Assembly (NCBI GenBank): GCA_038141705.1
Contig: JAYQIQ010000004.1
Location: forward strand, 1,488,001 to 1,552,000
From: Eutrophomonas brisbanensis
GTDB taxonomy: Bacteria; Pseudomonadota; Gammaproteobacteria; Burkholderiales; Eutrophovitaceae
Direction: 5' to 3'
Length of the DNA stretch: 64,000 bases
Positions 8,472-18,194 of this stretch are shown in pieces (positions within the stretch are counted from its first letter, which is position 1; each line of letters opens with the position of its first letter). The position numbers were made by a program, and so were the translations under genes. The notes below the pieces were generated by a model. That model was not told the origin of the DNA. It saw nothing but the letters and a program-made list of their open reading frames with translations, and did not search any database.

Positions 8472-10186
8472 TGGCTTCACGAATGAGTAAAAAAAATAAG
8501 ACTTTGGGCATTAAAGGGAATCTTACGAATTACGGCGATCCCGGGTTTGCTGCCTATCTGAGAAGATCGTTTGCTAGGTCTATGGGGTATTCTTTAGACT
8601 CCCTTGATCGACCAATCATCGGTATCGCAACATCTCCCAGCGGTTTCAATAATTGTCATCGTTCAATGCCAGAGTTAGTCGAGGCAGTTAAACGGGGTGT
8701 ATTGAAGCGTGGAGGGTTACCGATCGACTTTCCGACTACCTCCCTGGGGGAAGTCTTTCTCTCTCCCACCAGCATGAAATTCCGAAATCTGATGGCGATG
8801 GATGTCGAGGAGATGATTCGAGCGCAGCCAATGGATGCGTGCGTGCTGATTGGGGGTTGTGACAAAACCGTTCCAGCCCAACTTATGGGGGCGGCGTCGG
8901 CTAATATACCGAGTATTCAGCTTGTAACGGGACCCATGCTCGCGATGCCTTTTCAAGGAGAGCGCTTGGGGGCGTGCACGGACTGCCGAAGATTCTGGGG
9001 GCGTTACAGAGCGGGCGAAATCTCAGATGCGCAAATCGACGAAATCGAAGGTAAGTTAGCGACGACGGCTGGTAGTTGTGCGGTTATGGGAACTGCGAGC
9101 ACGATGGCAAGCATCACTGAGGCGCTTGGAATGGGACTTCCAAATAGTGCGGCGATTCCTGCGGTACATGCGGATCGATTGCGGCTTGCTGAAGCATGTG
9201 GCGAGAGAGCAATGGAAATGGCGGTTGATCGGGGGCCGCTGCCCAGGTCAGTCATAACTGAAGACTCAGTCGAGAATGCCCTACGCGTATTGTTGGCGAT
9301 CAGTGGCTCAACAAATGCGGTGATTCATTTAGCAGCAGTAGCTGGACGTTGTGGTATCGAACTATCACTTGAGAAGCTCAATCGTCTCTCTGATGAAACT
9401 CCGGTATTAGTGAATCTCAAGCCAACCGGTGAGCACTACATGCAAGATTTATTTGCTGCAGGTGGGCTTCAGGTTGTGCTTTGGGAGCTTCGTGAACAAT
9501 TAAACTTAGACTGCATGACTGTGACTGGAGAAACGTTAGGCGAACGGTTGAAGGTGGCTCCTACTTGGGTTGATCGCGATGTAGTCCGACCTTTCAGTGA
9601 TCCCTACCAAAAAGAGGGTGGGTTGGTTGCCCTTTTCGGGTCCCTTGCACCGACTGGCGCAATATTAAAGCGCGCAGCGGCAGATCCAAATTTATTTGAA
9701 AAAGAGGGGCGAGCAGTCGTATTTAATTCGCTTGAAGATTTATCGGAAAGAATCGACTCGCCAGATTTGGATGTAACTGCAGATGATTTTTTAGTTTTAA
9801 AGAACGCGGGCCCGAAGAGTGAATCCTGTATGCCCGAGGCTGGTTACTTGCCTATTCCGAAAAAGCTTGCGTCTGCTGGGGTGAAAGACATGGTACGAAT
9901 CTCGGACGCTAGGATGAGCGGTACTGCTTTTGGGACTGTGGTGCTTCATGTATCACCTGATGCTGCCTCGGGGGGAAATCTTGCATTCGTAGAAAACGGT
10001 GACCGGATTCGTATTTCGGTAAAGAATAAAGTGCTTGACCTTTTGGTAGAGCCATCGGAGCTCCAACGCCGTCGAAGTGGTTGGCAGCCACCCGTAATTC
10101 CTGAACGAGGGTACTCGAAGCTATATCGAGAGACAGTTACTCAAGCGCCAGATGGGTGTGACTTTGATTTTTTAAAAGCTAAGTAG
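8471..10186 (+). CDS. IlvD/Edd family dehydratase, pentonate-dehydratase-like
   Basis: [Fe-S] dehydratase of the IlvD/Edd family, about 571 residues. It removes water from a sugar acid or dihydroxy acid to give a 2-keto-3-deoxy acid. The cluster cysteines fit C62 (GFNNCH), C130 (GGCDKT) and C203 (AGSCAVMGTAST). The 68/73 spacing matches that of the [2Fe-2S] pentonate dehydratases as I recall it. IlvD is the alternative assignment. The listed start is GTG 8471, overlapping the previous stop by one base; ATG 8483 is equally possible. With eda and kdgK elsewhere in the window, a sugar-acid role is attractive but not proven. Frame intact. Confidence 0.88.
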   Translation: MASRMSKKNKTLGIKGNLTNYGDPGFAAYLRRSFARSMGYSLDSLDRPIIGIATSPSGFNNCHRSMPELVEAVKRGVLKRGGLPIDFPTTSLGEVFLSPTSMKFRNLMAMDVEEMIRAQPMDACVLIGGCDKTVPAQLMGAASANIPSIQLVTGPMLAMPFQGERLGACTDCRRFWGRYRAGEISDAQIDEIEGKLATTAGSCAVMGTASTMASITEALGMGLPNSAAIPAVHADRLRLAEACGERAMEMAVDRGPLPRSVITEDSVENALRVLLAISGSTNAVIHLAAVAGRCGIELSLEKLNRLSDETPVLVNLKPTGEHYMQDLFAAGGLQVVLWELREQLNLDCMTVTGETLGERLKVAPTWVDRDVVRPFSDPYQKEGGLVALFGSLAPTGAILKRAAADPNLFEKEGRAVVFNSLEDLSERIDSPDLDVTADDFLVLKNAGPKSESCMPEAGYLPIPKKLASAGVKDMVRISDARMSGTAFGTVVLHVSPDAASGGNLAFVENGDRIRISVKNKVLDLLVEPSELQRRRSGWQPPVIPERGYSKLYRETVTQAPDGCDFDFLKAK

Positions 10187-11467
10187 TTACTTTTTCGAGC
10201 TGACACCATCTCGCTATAAATATCGCCAGTACTGAAGCAACCTTGAGAGAACTTTCGATGGAGACTGATTCGTCTATCGCATGAATATTGGTTGCCTCAG
10301 GCCCATAACACGTGGCCGGTATTTTTCCGTATATTTCGAATGTTCTAACATCCGTGGTTGCAGCGCTTGCGAATAGTTCCACCTCTTTTCCGAGAACATC
10401 GTGATGCGCGCTCGCCAAAGTTTGTATTGGTTGTGATGTCGTATCGACAACGCATCCAGGCGATTGAAATCCAGCATAGGATATTTTGTAGTCGACTCCC
10501 TCAAGTCGTAGGTCAGTTTTGACACTCCGCGTGAGATGGTTTTCAATAGCTGCACGAATAGAATCTGGTTCCTCATCTGGAAAGAAACCACATCGAATAT
10601 CCATCCGGCATTTGGTCGGTAGCGATGACGCCCACTCTCCACCTTGAATTTTTCCTAAATTAAATTTAATAGGATTTTTAGTTTTAGCAAATGCGGGATG
10701 TCTTCGTGCAGGATCGTTCCAATCGGTTGTGAGTGTTTTTAGGTGCTGCCAAATTTGAAATGCGCTCTCAATGGCATTGATTCCACTGGTGTCGTTCAAT
10801 ACGTGTGCAGGTTTTCCCGTCACCTCGATTTGGAGCCACATAACCCCGACCTGCGCAGACATGATGGTCTCGTTGAAGGGTTCGGGAATGATTGCGGCGT
10901 CCGCAGTATAACCTCGGTGAAGACACGCTAGCGCTCCGTTTCCTGTGCACTCCTCCTCAACTACTGACTGAAGTATCACATCCGCAGCAGGCACATAGCC
11001 CAGCTTTTTGATTGCTCTATATGCCACCAAGTAAGCAGCTATGCCTGCTTTCATATCTCCACTACCGCGACCATATATCCGACCGTTTCGCACGACTGGA
11101 GAAAATGGAGGGCTTGACCACAGTTCTTCTGCGCCCACGGGTACTACATCGATATGCCCGTTTAATATGAGTGATTTGCCAGTCTGTTTTTTTGATCGAT
11201 ATTTTCCGACGACATTCTCATGATTTTTCCACTCACCGACGGGGGTGAATAGCCCTTAACCTTTGAAAGGGTATCGTTATCAATCTCAAAGCGGTCGACC
11301 TCTAGGTCCAATTGAAGGAATTGGTCTTGCATGAAGTCTTGCCCGCTTTTCTCGTAACCGAGGAGACTTGGATGTGAAACAAGGTTGCTTATCAGGTCTA
11401 TGATCTCGCTCTCAGATTCGCGGATCGCCGAAACGATTTCCTGCTCTAATGAATTAATCTGACTCAT
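10179..11467 (-). CDS. M20 family metallopeptidase, ArgE/DapE-like (frameshifted)
   Basis: Zinc aminoacylase/deacylase of the M20 family, used to hydrolyse N-acyl amino acids or dipeptides. The metal-site motif NGHIDVVP appears only after repairing the frame. It is followed by GRGSGDMKAG and the catalytic VVEEECTGNG, then the dimerisation domain and IPATCYGPE. The break is in a G-run (C-run on the coding strand) at about 11240-11245. Adding one base joins GYSPPVGEWKNHENVVGKY and gives 429 residues, the family length. The N-terminal part begins at ATG 11467. Its 3' end overlaps the convergent dehydratase by eight bases. Substrate unknown. Confidence 0.87.
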
Positions 11468-11524
11468 TAGATAACCTCAATGCTGTTCGGAGAAATTTTG
11501 CGATAGTTTTTTAGTCGTCGCATC

Positions 11525-13192
11525 TCAAGATTTACCTTCCCATTCTTTTTCCTGCAGAAGTCGCCATTGGATTTTTCCTGTTCCTGATCTCGGTAAGGCG
11601 TCTATAAATTCGACGCTTCTCGGTATCTTGTACGCCGCCATATTTTCTCTTGCCCAATTAATAATATCGTCTCCCGATATTTTTTCTCGGAATTCGTCTT
11701 GGGGAACAACAACGGCCTTGACCGTTTCTCCTTTTCGAGTGTCAGGACTCGAAATAATTGCCACCTCTTTAATACCAGGATGTTTGTAGAGTGTCATTTC
11801 TACCTCGGCTGGCCAAACTTTATAACCCGCTGCGTTAATCATGCGTTTTAATCGATCGGAAATATAAAAAAATCCATCCTCATCGTATCGACCAAGGTCC
11901 CCCGTTCTAAAAAATCGATGTCCCTCCACATCGATAAAGGCCTCTTTATTCGCATCGTCCCGCTGCCAATACCCGATCATGACTTGAGGGCCGGATGAGA
12001 TAATCTCTCCAGTTTCGTTAGGGCCGAGCTCCTCGAGTGTTTCTGGGTCGATGACCGTTGATAGAGTGTCGAACGTTGGGATACCGAGGCACTGTTTACG
12101 CAATTCTTGGTGAGGATTTATATGGGTCTGAGATATGGTTTCTGTCATCCCGTACGCTTCCATATAACGAATACCGCATCGCTCAAATAATTTTTGAGCA
12201 ACAGCCTCTGGCATAGAGGATCCTCCGCCAAAAATATTTTTCATTGAGCTTAAATCACGCTTAGCCGTTGCGGGGTCTGCGAGTAGATCAACCACCATCG
12301 TAGGAACGTTCGCCCAATGCGTGCATCCATATCTCTCAATCAAAGCGCCCGCCATCGTCGGGTTCCATCTGGGCAGGATCACTAAAGTCGCGCCCGCCAA
12401 GATTCCGGCATTCAAACTGTGCTGCATACCGGTGACATGAAACATAGGCGCCGTACATAACAGACGAGAGTTTGAATCCATTTCTTCCCATACAACTGCA
12501 CCAACGGCTGTTCTCATGATTGTTTCATGCGAATGCATACACCCTTTAGGTAATCCTGTCGTCCCTGAAGTGTAGAGAATTGCCGCGAGATCACTGGGTT
12601 CTGTTTTGGGTAGCAATGTGGTTTTGGTTGATTGGATTGCCGTCTTCCAAATTGAGATATTTTTCGTTTCAGGAATCGAAGTATTGGTCGAAATAAAGCT
12701 CGGATATTCAGATAGATTTGTGTCTTCGACGTAGTCTGCATACTGAGCAACAATCAGGTGTACCGCGTTTTTATCTAGCAACTTTGAAAATTCAGCGAGA
12801 AGATCTTGACCAATGATTGCCGCTCTCGCGTCCGAGTCGGATAAGTAATGCTCTAGCTCATTTGATACATTCATCGGGCTTACTGGAACGACAACTGCGC
12901 CGCATCCAAGTATTGCGTAATACCCTATGACAAATTGTGGGGATGATTGCAGGTCGAGCAAAACGCGGTCACCTGGACTCACTTTGCAAGTCTCAATCAA
13001 AAAACTGGATAGCGCTTTTGTGGTGTCAAGCAATTCTTGATAAGAAATCTTCCTTCCGTAGAACACGATAGCGTCTTTGGTTGGAAATTTCGATACGGTC
13101 TCTGTTAGGTTTTGGAATAAGGAGTGACCAGGTACGTCAAGCGTCTGTGGTAAGTGCTTGGGCCAGTGTTTTTCGTGCCTACGTTGAACCAT
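11525..13192 (-). CDS. AMP-dependent acyl-CoA ligase
   Basis: Adenylate-forming CoA ligase of 555 residues, activating a carboxylic acid to its CoA thioester. The AMP-binding motif YTSGTTGLPKG is near 209-219. YMEAYGMTE, the hinge region GDLGRYDEDGFFYISDR and the C-terminal lysine motif PRSGTGKIQWRLL are present. The KMINAAGYKVWPAEVE stretch is typical of long- or medium-chain fatty-acid and related ligases. It lies upstream of the M20 peptidase on the same strand, about 60 bp away, so the two may be co-transcribed. Chain-length specificity cannot be read from sequence alone. Confidence 0.92.
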   Translation of the reverse strand: MVQRRHEKHWPKHLPQTLDVPGHSLFQNLTETVSKFPTKDAIVFYGRKISYQELLDTTKALSSFLIETCKVSPGDRVLLDLQSSPQFVIGYYAILGCGAVVVPVSPMNVSNELEHYLSDSDARAAIIGQDLLAEFSKLLDKNAVHLIVAQYADYVEDTNLSEYPSFISTNTSIPETKNISIWKTAIQSTKTTLLPKTEPSDLAAILYTSGTTGLPKGCMHSHETIMRTAVGAVVWEEMDSNSRLLCTAPMFHVTGMQHSLNAGILAGATLVILPRWNPTMAGALIERYGCTHWANVPTMVVDLLADPATAKRDLSSMKNIFGGGSSMPEAVAQKLFERCGIRYMEAYGMTETISQTHINPHQELRKQCLGIPTFDTLSTVIDPETLEELGPNETGEIISSGPQVMIGYWQRDDANKEAFIDVEGHRFFRTGDLGRYDEDGFFYISDRLKRMINAAGYKVWPAEVEMTLYKHPGIKEVAIISSPDTRKGETVKAVVVPQDEFREKISGDDIINWARENMAAYKIPRSVEFIDALPRSGTGKIQWRLLQEKEWEGKS

Positions 13193-13303
13193 TGAAAAAT
13201 TTAATCAGTTTAGTAAAGGTGTAATGGGGTAAGACTATATCCGAAAATCGCACGATCTATGAGGTTGTATACTGGGGTTTTAGCGTAACAATGAGGTGGT
13301 GGC

Positions 13304-14061
13304 ATGTCCGAACGTTTTCTCGAAGGTAAGGTAGCTGTAATTACAGGAGCCAGGCGTGGCCTAGGGCGAGCGATGGCATTGAGTCTTGGGGGTGTGGGGG
13401 CAACGATCGCGTGTGTAGGACGCGATGTGGAAAAGCTAAATGAAACTCGCGATCTTTTGTCGGAGCAGGGAACGGATTCAATCGTTTTGACTTGCGATGT
13501 AAGAAAAGAAAACGAGGTGGAAAAGCTGGCAAAGGATGTTAAATCGCAAGTAGGCGATGCGCATATCCTTGTTAATAATGCGGGAACCGCTATACGTAAA
13601 AATCTTCACGAATTCAGTCTGGATGAGTGGAATACCGTCGTTGATACAAATTTGACTGGGGTTTTTCTCTGCTCGAGAGCTTTTGTTCCACAAATGAAAA
13701 CTCATAAGTGGGGAAGAATCATTAATATCACTTCGATCATGGCGCGTGTTGGTAGTGTTGGCCGCGCAGCCTACTGTGCTACCAAGCATGGTGTTCTAGC
13801 GATCACGAAGTCGATGGCGCTTGAGTTGGTTGACGACGGTATTAATGTCGTTGCCATTGGCCCAGGATTTTATGCAACGGATCTCACTGCTCCTTTGAGG
13901 GCAGATCCTACTAAGAACGAGCAAATTCTCTCGGCAGTGCCGGCGAGAAGATGGGGGAACCAAAGGAGATCGGTGAGATCGCGAAGTTCATCTGTTCGGA
14001 GGGGGCTTCGTTTATTACAGGTACGGACATTTTGTCAGACGGAGCTTGGGTTGCTCAGTAG
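13304..14061 (+). CDS. Short-chain dehydrogenase/reductase (frameshifted near C-terminus)
   Basis: SDR oxidoreductase, 252 residues after repair. It shows TGARRGLG, NNAG, Ser in ITSIMARVG and YCATKHG as the catalytic Y-x3-K. The frame breaks in a G-run at 13953-13957, just after SAVPARRWG. One extra G restores GEPKEIGEIAKFICSEGAS and the typical SDR ending SDGAWVAQ, with TAG at 14059-14061. Without repair, an unrelated Arg-rich tail runs to 14083. It precedes dadA by 30 bases on the same strand. The substrate is unknown, though the fold is close to gluconate 5-dehydrogenase or 3-oxoacyl-ACP reductase types. Confidence 0.86.
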
Positions 14062-14091
14062 TAATCAAAAAATTTTTAAATAATTTATCGT

Positions 14092-15354
14092 ATGAAAGTC
14101 GTTGTACTTGGTGCTGGAGTAATTGGAGTCACCGCCGCATGGTATCTAGCAAAACAAGGGCATCGCGTCACGGTAATTGACCGTGAGCCTGCGTCTGGTC
14201 TCGTTACCAGTTTTGCGAATGGTGGTCAGATTTCGGTCAGCCAAGCGCAGCCGTGGGCAAATCCGGGGGCTCCTGCGAAGATTATCAAGTGGCTTGGTCG
14301 TGAGGATGCTCCACTCAAATTTCGTTTGCGAGCGGATTCTCGTCAATGGTCATGGGCATTACGGTTTTTAATTGAGTGCCTCCCTGGTAGGACAAAGAAA
14401 AATACTCTCGATATTCTCCGTTTGGGGATTTACAGCAGAGAAAAACTTCAGTCTTTGCGTGGGGAGACGGGTATTCAGTATGACGAAGTTACCCGCGGGA
14501 TTTTGCAGATTCATACAGATGAGAAAGAGTTTTCTGCAGCTTGCAAACGTATCCATAACTTAACGGAGCATGGCCTACAAATTTCTATCTGTGACTACTC
14601 GAGAATCTGTGAGATAGAACCTGCCTTCAAGGGCTCGAGGCTGCTGCCAATCGTTGGTGCGACGTATGCAGCCGATGATGAATCGGGAGATGCGCATGTA
14701 TTTACGCAGCGCTTGAGTGCTCTTGCGAAAGAGAAATTTGGAGTCGAGTTTCTTTATCGTGCGGAGATTACGGGTTTTGTCGAAGCGAACTCGGGTATTA
14801 CCGGTGTTCGGATCAAAGAAGCAAGTGGTAATGGAACCGTGGAAGGTGATGCTTTTGTAGTTGCGCTCGGTTGCCACAGTCCATTTATAACTAAATTGTT
14901 TGGCGTGGATTTACCAGTGTTTCCTGTGAAAGGTTATTCCCTTACGGTCCCGGTCACGGATCCTTCCGGCGTTCCAACAGTATGTATTACTGACGAGAGT
15001 GGAAAAATAGCGATGTCTAGACTTGGAGATAAACTCAGGATGGCGGGGACAGCCGAGTTGAATGGGTTTGATACGAGCATCAATTTAGAACGGTGTGATG
15101 CAATAGCCTCTCGTGTCAAGTCGATGTTTCCAAGCGCAGGCCTCGATTATTCTCGCGCAATCCGATGGGCGGGCCTGCGACCAACGACGCCATCAAATGT
15201 GCCTTACATTGGTAGGATAGCTCACAAGAACGTTTACCTTAACACTGGACACGGGACATTAGGGTGGACCCTAGCCTGTGGATCTGGCTCGGCAGTTGCC
15301 GATCTTGTTTCGGGGAAAGATCCGCTAGTTAACTTTCCGTTCTCGGGGAAGTGA
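14092..15354 (+). CDS. dadA: D-amino acid dehydrogenase
   Basis: FAD-dependent membrane-associated dehydrogenase that deaminates D-amino acids, passing electrons to the quinone pool. It has 420 residues, matching DadA. The dinucleotide-binding motif GAGVIGVTAAWYLAKQG is at 7-23. The family signature FANGGQISVSQAQPWANP follows the FAD region, and the C-terminus ends NTGHGTLGWTLACGSG. Position directly after the SDR suggests a shared transcript. The frame is intact. Glycine/D-amino acid oxidases of the DAO family are the only near alternative. Confidence 0.93.
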   Translation: MKVVVLGAGVIGVTAAWYLAKQGHRVTVIDREPASGLVTSFANGGQISVSQAQPWANPGAPAKIIKWLGREDAPLKFRLRADSRQWSWALRFLIECLPGRTKKNTLDILRLGIYSREKLQSLRGETGIQYDEVTRGILQIHTDEKEFSAACKRIHNLTEHGLQISICDYSRICEIEPAFKGSRLLPIVGATYAADDESGDAHVFTQRLSALAKEKFGVEFLYRAEITGFVEANSGITGVRIKEASGNGTVEGDAFVVALGCHSPFITKLFGVDLPVFPVKGYSLTVPVTDPSGVPTVCITDESGKIAMSRLGDKLRMAGTAELNGFDTSINLERCDAIASRVKSMFPSAGLDYSRAIRWAGLRPTTPSNVPYIGRIAHKNVYLNTGHGTLGWTLACGSGSAVADLVSGKDPLVNFPFSGK

Positions 15355-15361
15355 CTTAAAG

Positions 15362-15925
15362 TTACATCCCCGCTAAGTAATGTGAAATCGCGACGATTTG
15401 CTCGTCTGTCAACGTCTTCATTGCATCGATCTTGGTGTCGTCGGCATTTGTGCGGTTACCATCACGAAAATCTATCATCGATTTTTCGAGATAAACACGT
15501 TTTTGTCTGGCTAGCCGCGGAATTTCTGCGGCACCCCGATAGTTAGCTTTGTGGCAGCTTGCGCAACCAAGTTCTTTGGCGAATTTTTGTCCCATCTTTA
15601 CTAATTCGCCGTCTATTCCCTTTTGTTTGGCAGGATTTTGGTCGTTGTAATAAGCGGCGAGCAGAACCATATCGCTTTCCTCAAGAATTCCGACCATCGG
15701 AGACATTTGCCCGTTTTTTCTGTGTCCAGCTTTGAAGTCTTTGAGTTGCTTTACGATGTACTCTTTATTCTGTTTTGCAAGACTAGGGTATTGACCAGAG
15801 CTTGAGTTCCCATCGGTTCCGTGACAATGTGCGCATGCACCGATCAGCTCGGAGCCATCCGCAAGTAGGTTTGGAGTAACTAGGAGAGCGATGATTGCGA
15901 ATGCGAGCGAGCTTAGGTTGCGCAT
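15362..15925 (-). CDS. Dihaem cytochrome c (c4/c553-like)
   Basis: Periplasmic dihaem c-type cytochrome of 187 residues with a Sec signal peptide (cleavage near LLADG, residue 22). The two haem sites are CAHCH (31-35) and CASCH (120-124). Candidate methionine ligands include M73/M76 and one near 168. The size and two repeated domains fit cytochrome c4, which shuttles electrons to terminal oxidases. It is convergent with dadA, eight bases apart. Frame intact. Confidence 0.9.
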   Translation of the reverse strand: MRNLSSLAFAIIALLVTPNLLADGSELIGACAHCHGTDGNSSSGQYPSLAKQNKEYIVKQLKDFKAGHRKNGQMSPMVGILEESDMVLLAAYYNDQNPAKQKGIDGELVKMGQKFAKELGCASCHKANYRGAAEIPRLARQKRVYLEKSMIDFRDGNRTNADDTKIDAMKTLTDEQIVAISHYLAGM

Positions 15926-16027
15926 AGTTTTAACTTTGACCTTTACAAATTCGAGATAGTTTTTGTTTAACTGCTTCCAGATTGTATATTATCCTCCAAT
16001 TAGTTTGTGAAATTTAGCGTTGAGTAG

Positions 16028-17086
16028 ATGTGGAAAGACAGACGACTTCTAGAGATTTTTGGTATTAATCACCCGATTATCCAAGCGCCGATGGCGGGGT
16101 AACAAATGTAAATAGCACGATCGCCACGGGTCATTGTGGTGTGCTGGCTAGTTTAGGTGCTGCGAATTTCAAACTCGATGCCTTACGTCGTTCGATCCGA
16201 GAGATTCGGGATGCGGGTGTATCGGTCTTTAATGTAAATCTATTTACGATCTCGGAAAAAACAACGGATGAGGGGATAGCTCCTAGCCCGAAGTTACGGG
16301 ATCTAGTGCTGGGTTATCACGATGAGCTCAATCTTGGGGGTTTGCCAGAGCTAGAAAATATTTATGGGCCGACTTGGGATCAGTTAGCAGTATTGGTGGA
16401 AGAAAAAGTCCCAGTGATAAGTTTTCACTTCGGCGTCTCTGCTGATTTGGTGGAGTTTGCAAAATCGAACGGTGCGAGGGTGTTGTGTTCGGCCACAACA
16501 GTCAGAGAGGCGATCGAGCTCGAAGCCGCTGGAGTAGATGTGGTCATCGCACAAGGATTTGAAGCGGGGGGACATCGTGGAAGTTTTTGTCTCCTGACGT
16601 GCCTCCCAATGTTGGTTTATTTGCCTTGGTACCTCAAGTGGTTGATTCGGTATCTGTCCCGGTGGTTGCAGCAGGGGGATCATGGATGCCCGTGGAGTTA
16701 CCGCGGCGTTGCAACTCGGCGCGTCTGGGGTACAAATGGGGACAGCGTTCTTAACCTGCGACGAGTTTTCAGTTTCCCAGGAGTGGAAAAAACAACTTAG
16801 AGAGACGCATTCAGAAGACACGTTAATCACGCGTGCGATATCTGGCAAGCCAGCTCGCGCAATTCCCAATCGGTACGTGGCTGAATTAGAAGTTTTAGAC
16901 GAATCGTTTCTACCTTATCCTTACCAATATTCTTTGTCTTCTAAATTACGTGCTCTCGCAGATAAACAAGAGAATCGTGATTTCATGGTGATGTGGTCGG
17001 GCCAGGGATCAAGACTTGGAAAGTGTCAGAGTGTATCGAACCTCATTCAGAATCTTGTTGAGGACTGTCGGGTACTTTTAAGTTAA
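16028..17086 (+). pseudogene. Nitronate monooxygenase / 2-nitropropane dioxygenase family, three frameshifts
   Basis: FMN enzyme of the NMO family oxidising alkyl nitronates. The ATG at 16028 begins MWKDRRLLEIFG and leads into HPIIQAPMAG, the canonical start. The frame is lost three times, each in a homopolymer: G4 at 16096-16099, T5 at 16584-16588 and G5 at 16674-16678. Adding one base at each gives a continuous 353-residue protein. It contains VTNVNSTIATGHCGVLASLGAA, GFEAGGHRG, the LSPDVPP segment and AAGGIMDARG. That is the usual length. The three nearby single-base losses make this the most damaged single gene of the window. It is followed by a strong terminator. Confidence 0.85.
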
Positions 17087-17092
17087 CAGAAT

Positions 17093-17123
17093 AAAAAAGC
17101 CCGCTCTTCAAGCGGGCTTTTTT
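17093..17123. terminator. Bidirectional Rho-independent terminator
   Basis: Stem GCCCGCT (17099-17105) pairs with AGCGGGC (17111-17117) around loop CTTCA. It is flanked by A6 on the left and T6 on the right, so it can serve both the nitronate monooxygenase and the convergent membrane-protein gene. Confidence 0.93.
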
Positions 17124-17136
17124 GATTAGCTCACAA

Positions 17137-17736
17137 TTAATAGGCACCATGAGTTTGAGCGACCATCATCCAAAGCATTGGAATCGATAGCATTGTATTG
17201 AATCGCGAGGCCATCATTGCCATCTTGGCGGCAGCAGCTTTTGCATCGGCTTCAACCGAAACGATACCAAGCGCTTTCTTTTGGTTTGGCCAGATGATAA
17301 ACCACACGTTTGCAGCCATGATTAAAGCCATCCACATACCTAAACCTATCTTGATATAAGCTGCTTGCAGGCTTAGCGCTCCAACCAAATATCCCTCACC
17401 AGATAGATGAGCTAAGAGCAAGCCGGTGATGACGGTTGCCAACGCTGCATATCTGAACCAAAACAATGCAGTGGGCGCAATAACTTTCCCAATCGCAGGT
17501 TTTTGTTCATCTGGAATCTTTGGCATCGAGGGTATCTGCACAAAGTTGAAGTACCAAAGCAGACCAATCCACATTACTCCTGCCAGTACGTGTAACCAAC
17601 GCATAATAAAGTTTACTGTGTACTGATTTAGTTCGAAGCTGGAGCTCGTCATTCCGGTGGTAATTAACACTGCGACCACCAAGATGACTAGCCCGGCTAT
17701 GACCGTACGTCCGAGCGATTGAAATATTGCTGCCAT
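17137..17736 (-). CDS. Urate hydroxylase PuuD-type membrane domain protein
   Basis: Integral membrane protein of 199 residues, similar to the N-terminal membrane domain (Urate_ox_N) of bacterial urate hydroxylase PuuD. The sequence RWLHVLAGVMWIGLLWYFNFVQ is a family signature; the block is given in short form as RWLHVLAGVMWIG. There are four to five hydrophobic helices. Full PuuD proteins carry a C-terminal cytochrome c domain, which is absent here. Such stand-alone domains are common in proteobacteria and their function is not settled. A ribosome-binding site GGGAGAT precedes the ATG at 17736. Frame intact. Confidence 0.8.
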   Translation of the reverse strand: MAAIFQSLGRTVIAGLVILVVAVLITTGMTSSSFELNQYTVNFIMRWLHVLAGVMWIGLLWYFNFVQIPSMPKIPDEQKPAIGKVIAPTALFWFRYAALATVITGLLLAHLSGEGYLVGALSLQAAYIKIGLGMWMALIMAANVWFIIWPNQKKALGIVSVEADAKAAAAKMAMMASRFNTMLSIPMLWMMVAQTHGAY

Positions 17737-18194
17737 TTAAAATCTCCCTATGTGATTGGAATTTACTGCGATTACTTTTGTATAGACCAATAAGCGAGGT
17801 CCGGCGAAGTATATAGGAAGAAGTAATAGGGTTAAAGTACAGTTTCTATTCGTTTTTTTGCAGCGCAGAAAAAATATTTATGATTCGTTGGAGGCTCTAG
17901 TGTTATTCAGTCTACAAATATGCCGCGTGTTTTTCGCTATTTCGCATTTAAACTCTCATCGCCCTGGGTTAAATTTCTCTGACAATTCTCGATCAAGCTC
18001 TTGTCCAGTAACGCCAACAGCGCGAGTTCCATTGATCATTTTGGCACGAATCCCACGATTACCATTTTGAATAAATCTATGTGGTTTCCTAATCTTTCCT
18101 CAGAGAGCCCATCCATGTGCGACGCACAATAAATCATGTAAAGATTTGTACTTTTACGACAGTCGCGTATTCCAATCGTGCTGTGAAAGTCTCA
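17737..18194. other. Intergenic region, 458 bp, with a possible decayed ORF
   Basis: The region lies between the PuuD-domain gene and the DapA-like gene, both on the minus strand. Apart from the 53-residue candidate on the minus strand (17956-18137) I see no gene, RNA or repeat. The right end near 17740-17800 must contain the promoter of the PuuD-domain gene, but I cannot point to clear boxes. Confidence 0.4.
17956..18137 (-). pseudogene. Possible small ORF or gene remnant, unknown
   Basis: Read from ATG (complement of 18135-18137), the frame begins MIYCASHMDGLSEERLGNHI. It then needs one extra A in the T-run at 18065-18068 to continue as NGNRGIRAKMINGTRAVG and end at 17956. The result is about 60 residues with protein-like composition, unlike random sequence. 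I do not recognise the family. It may be the end of a lost larger gene, or coincidence. Confidence 0.25.
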
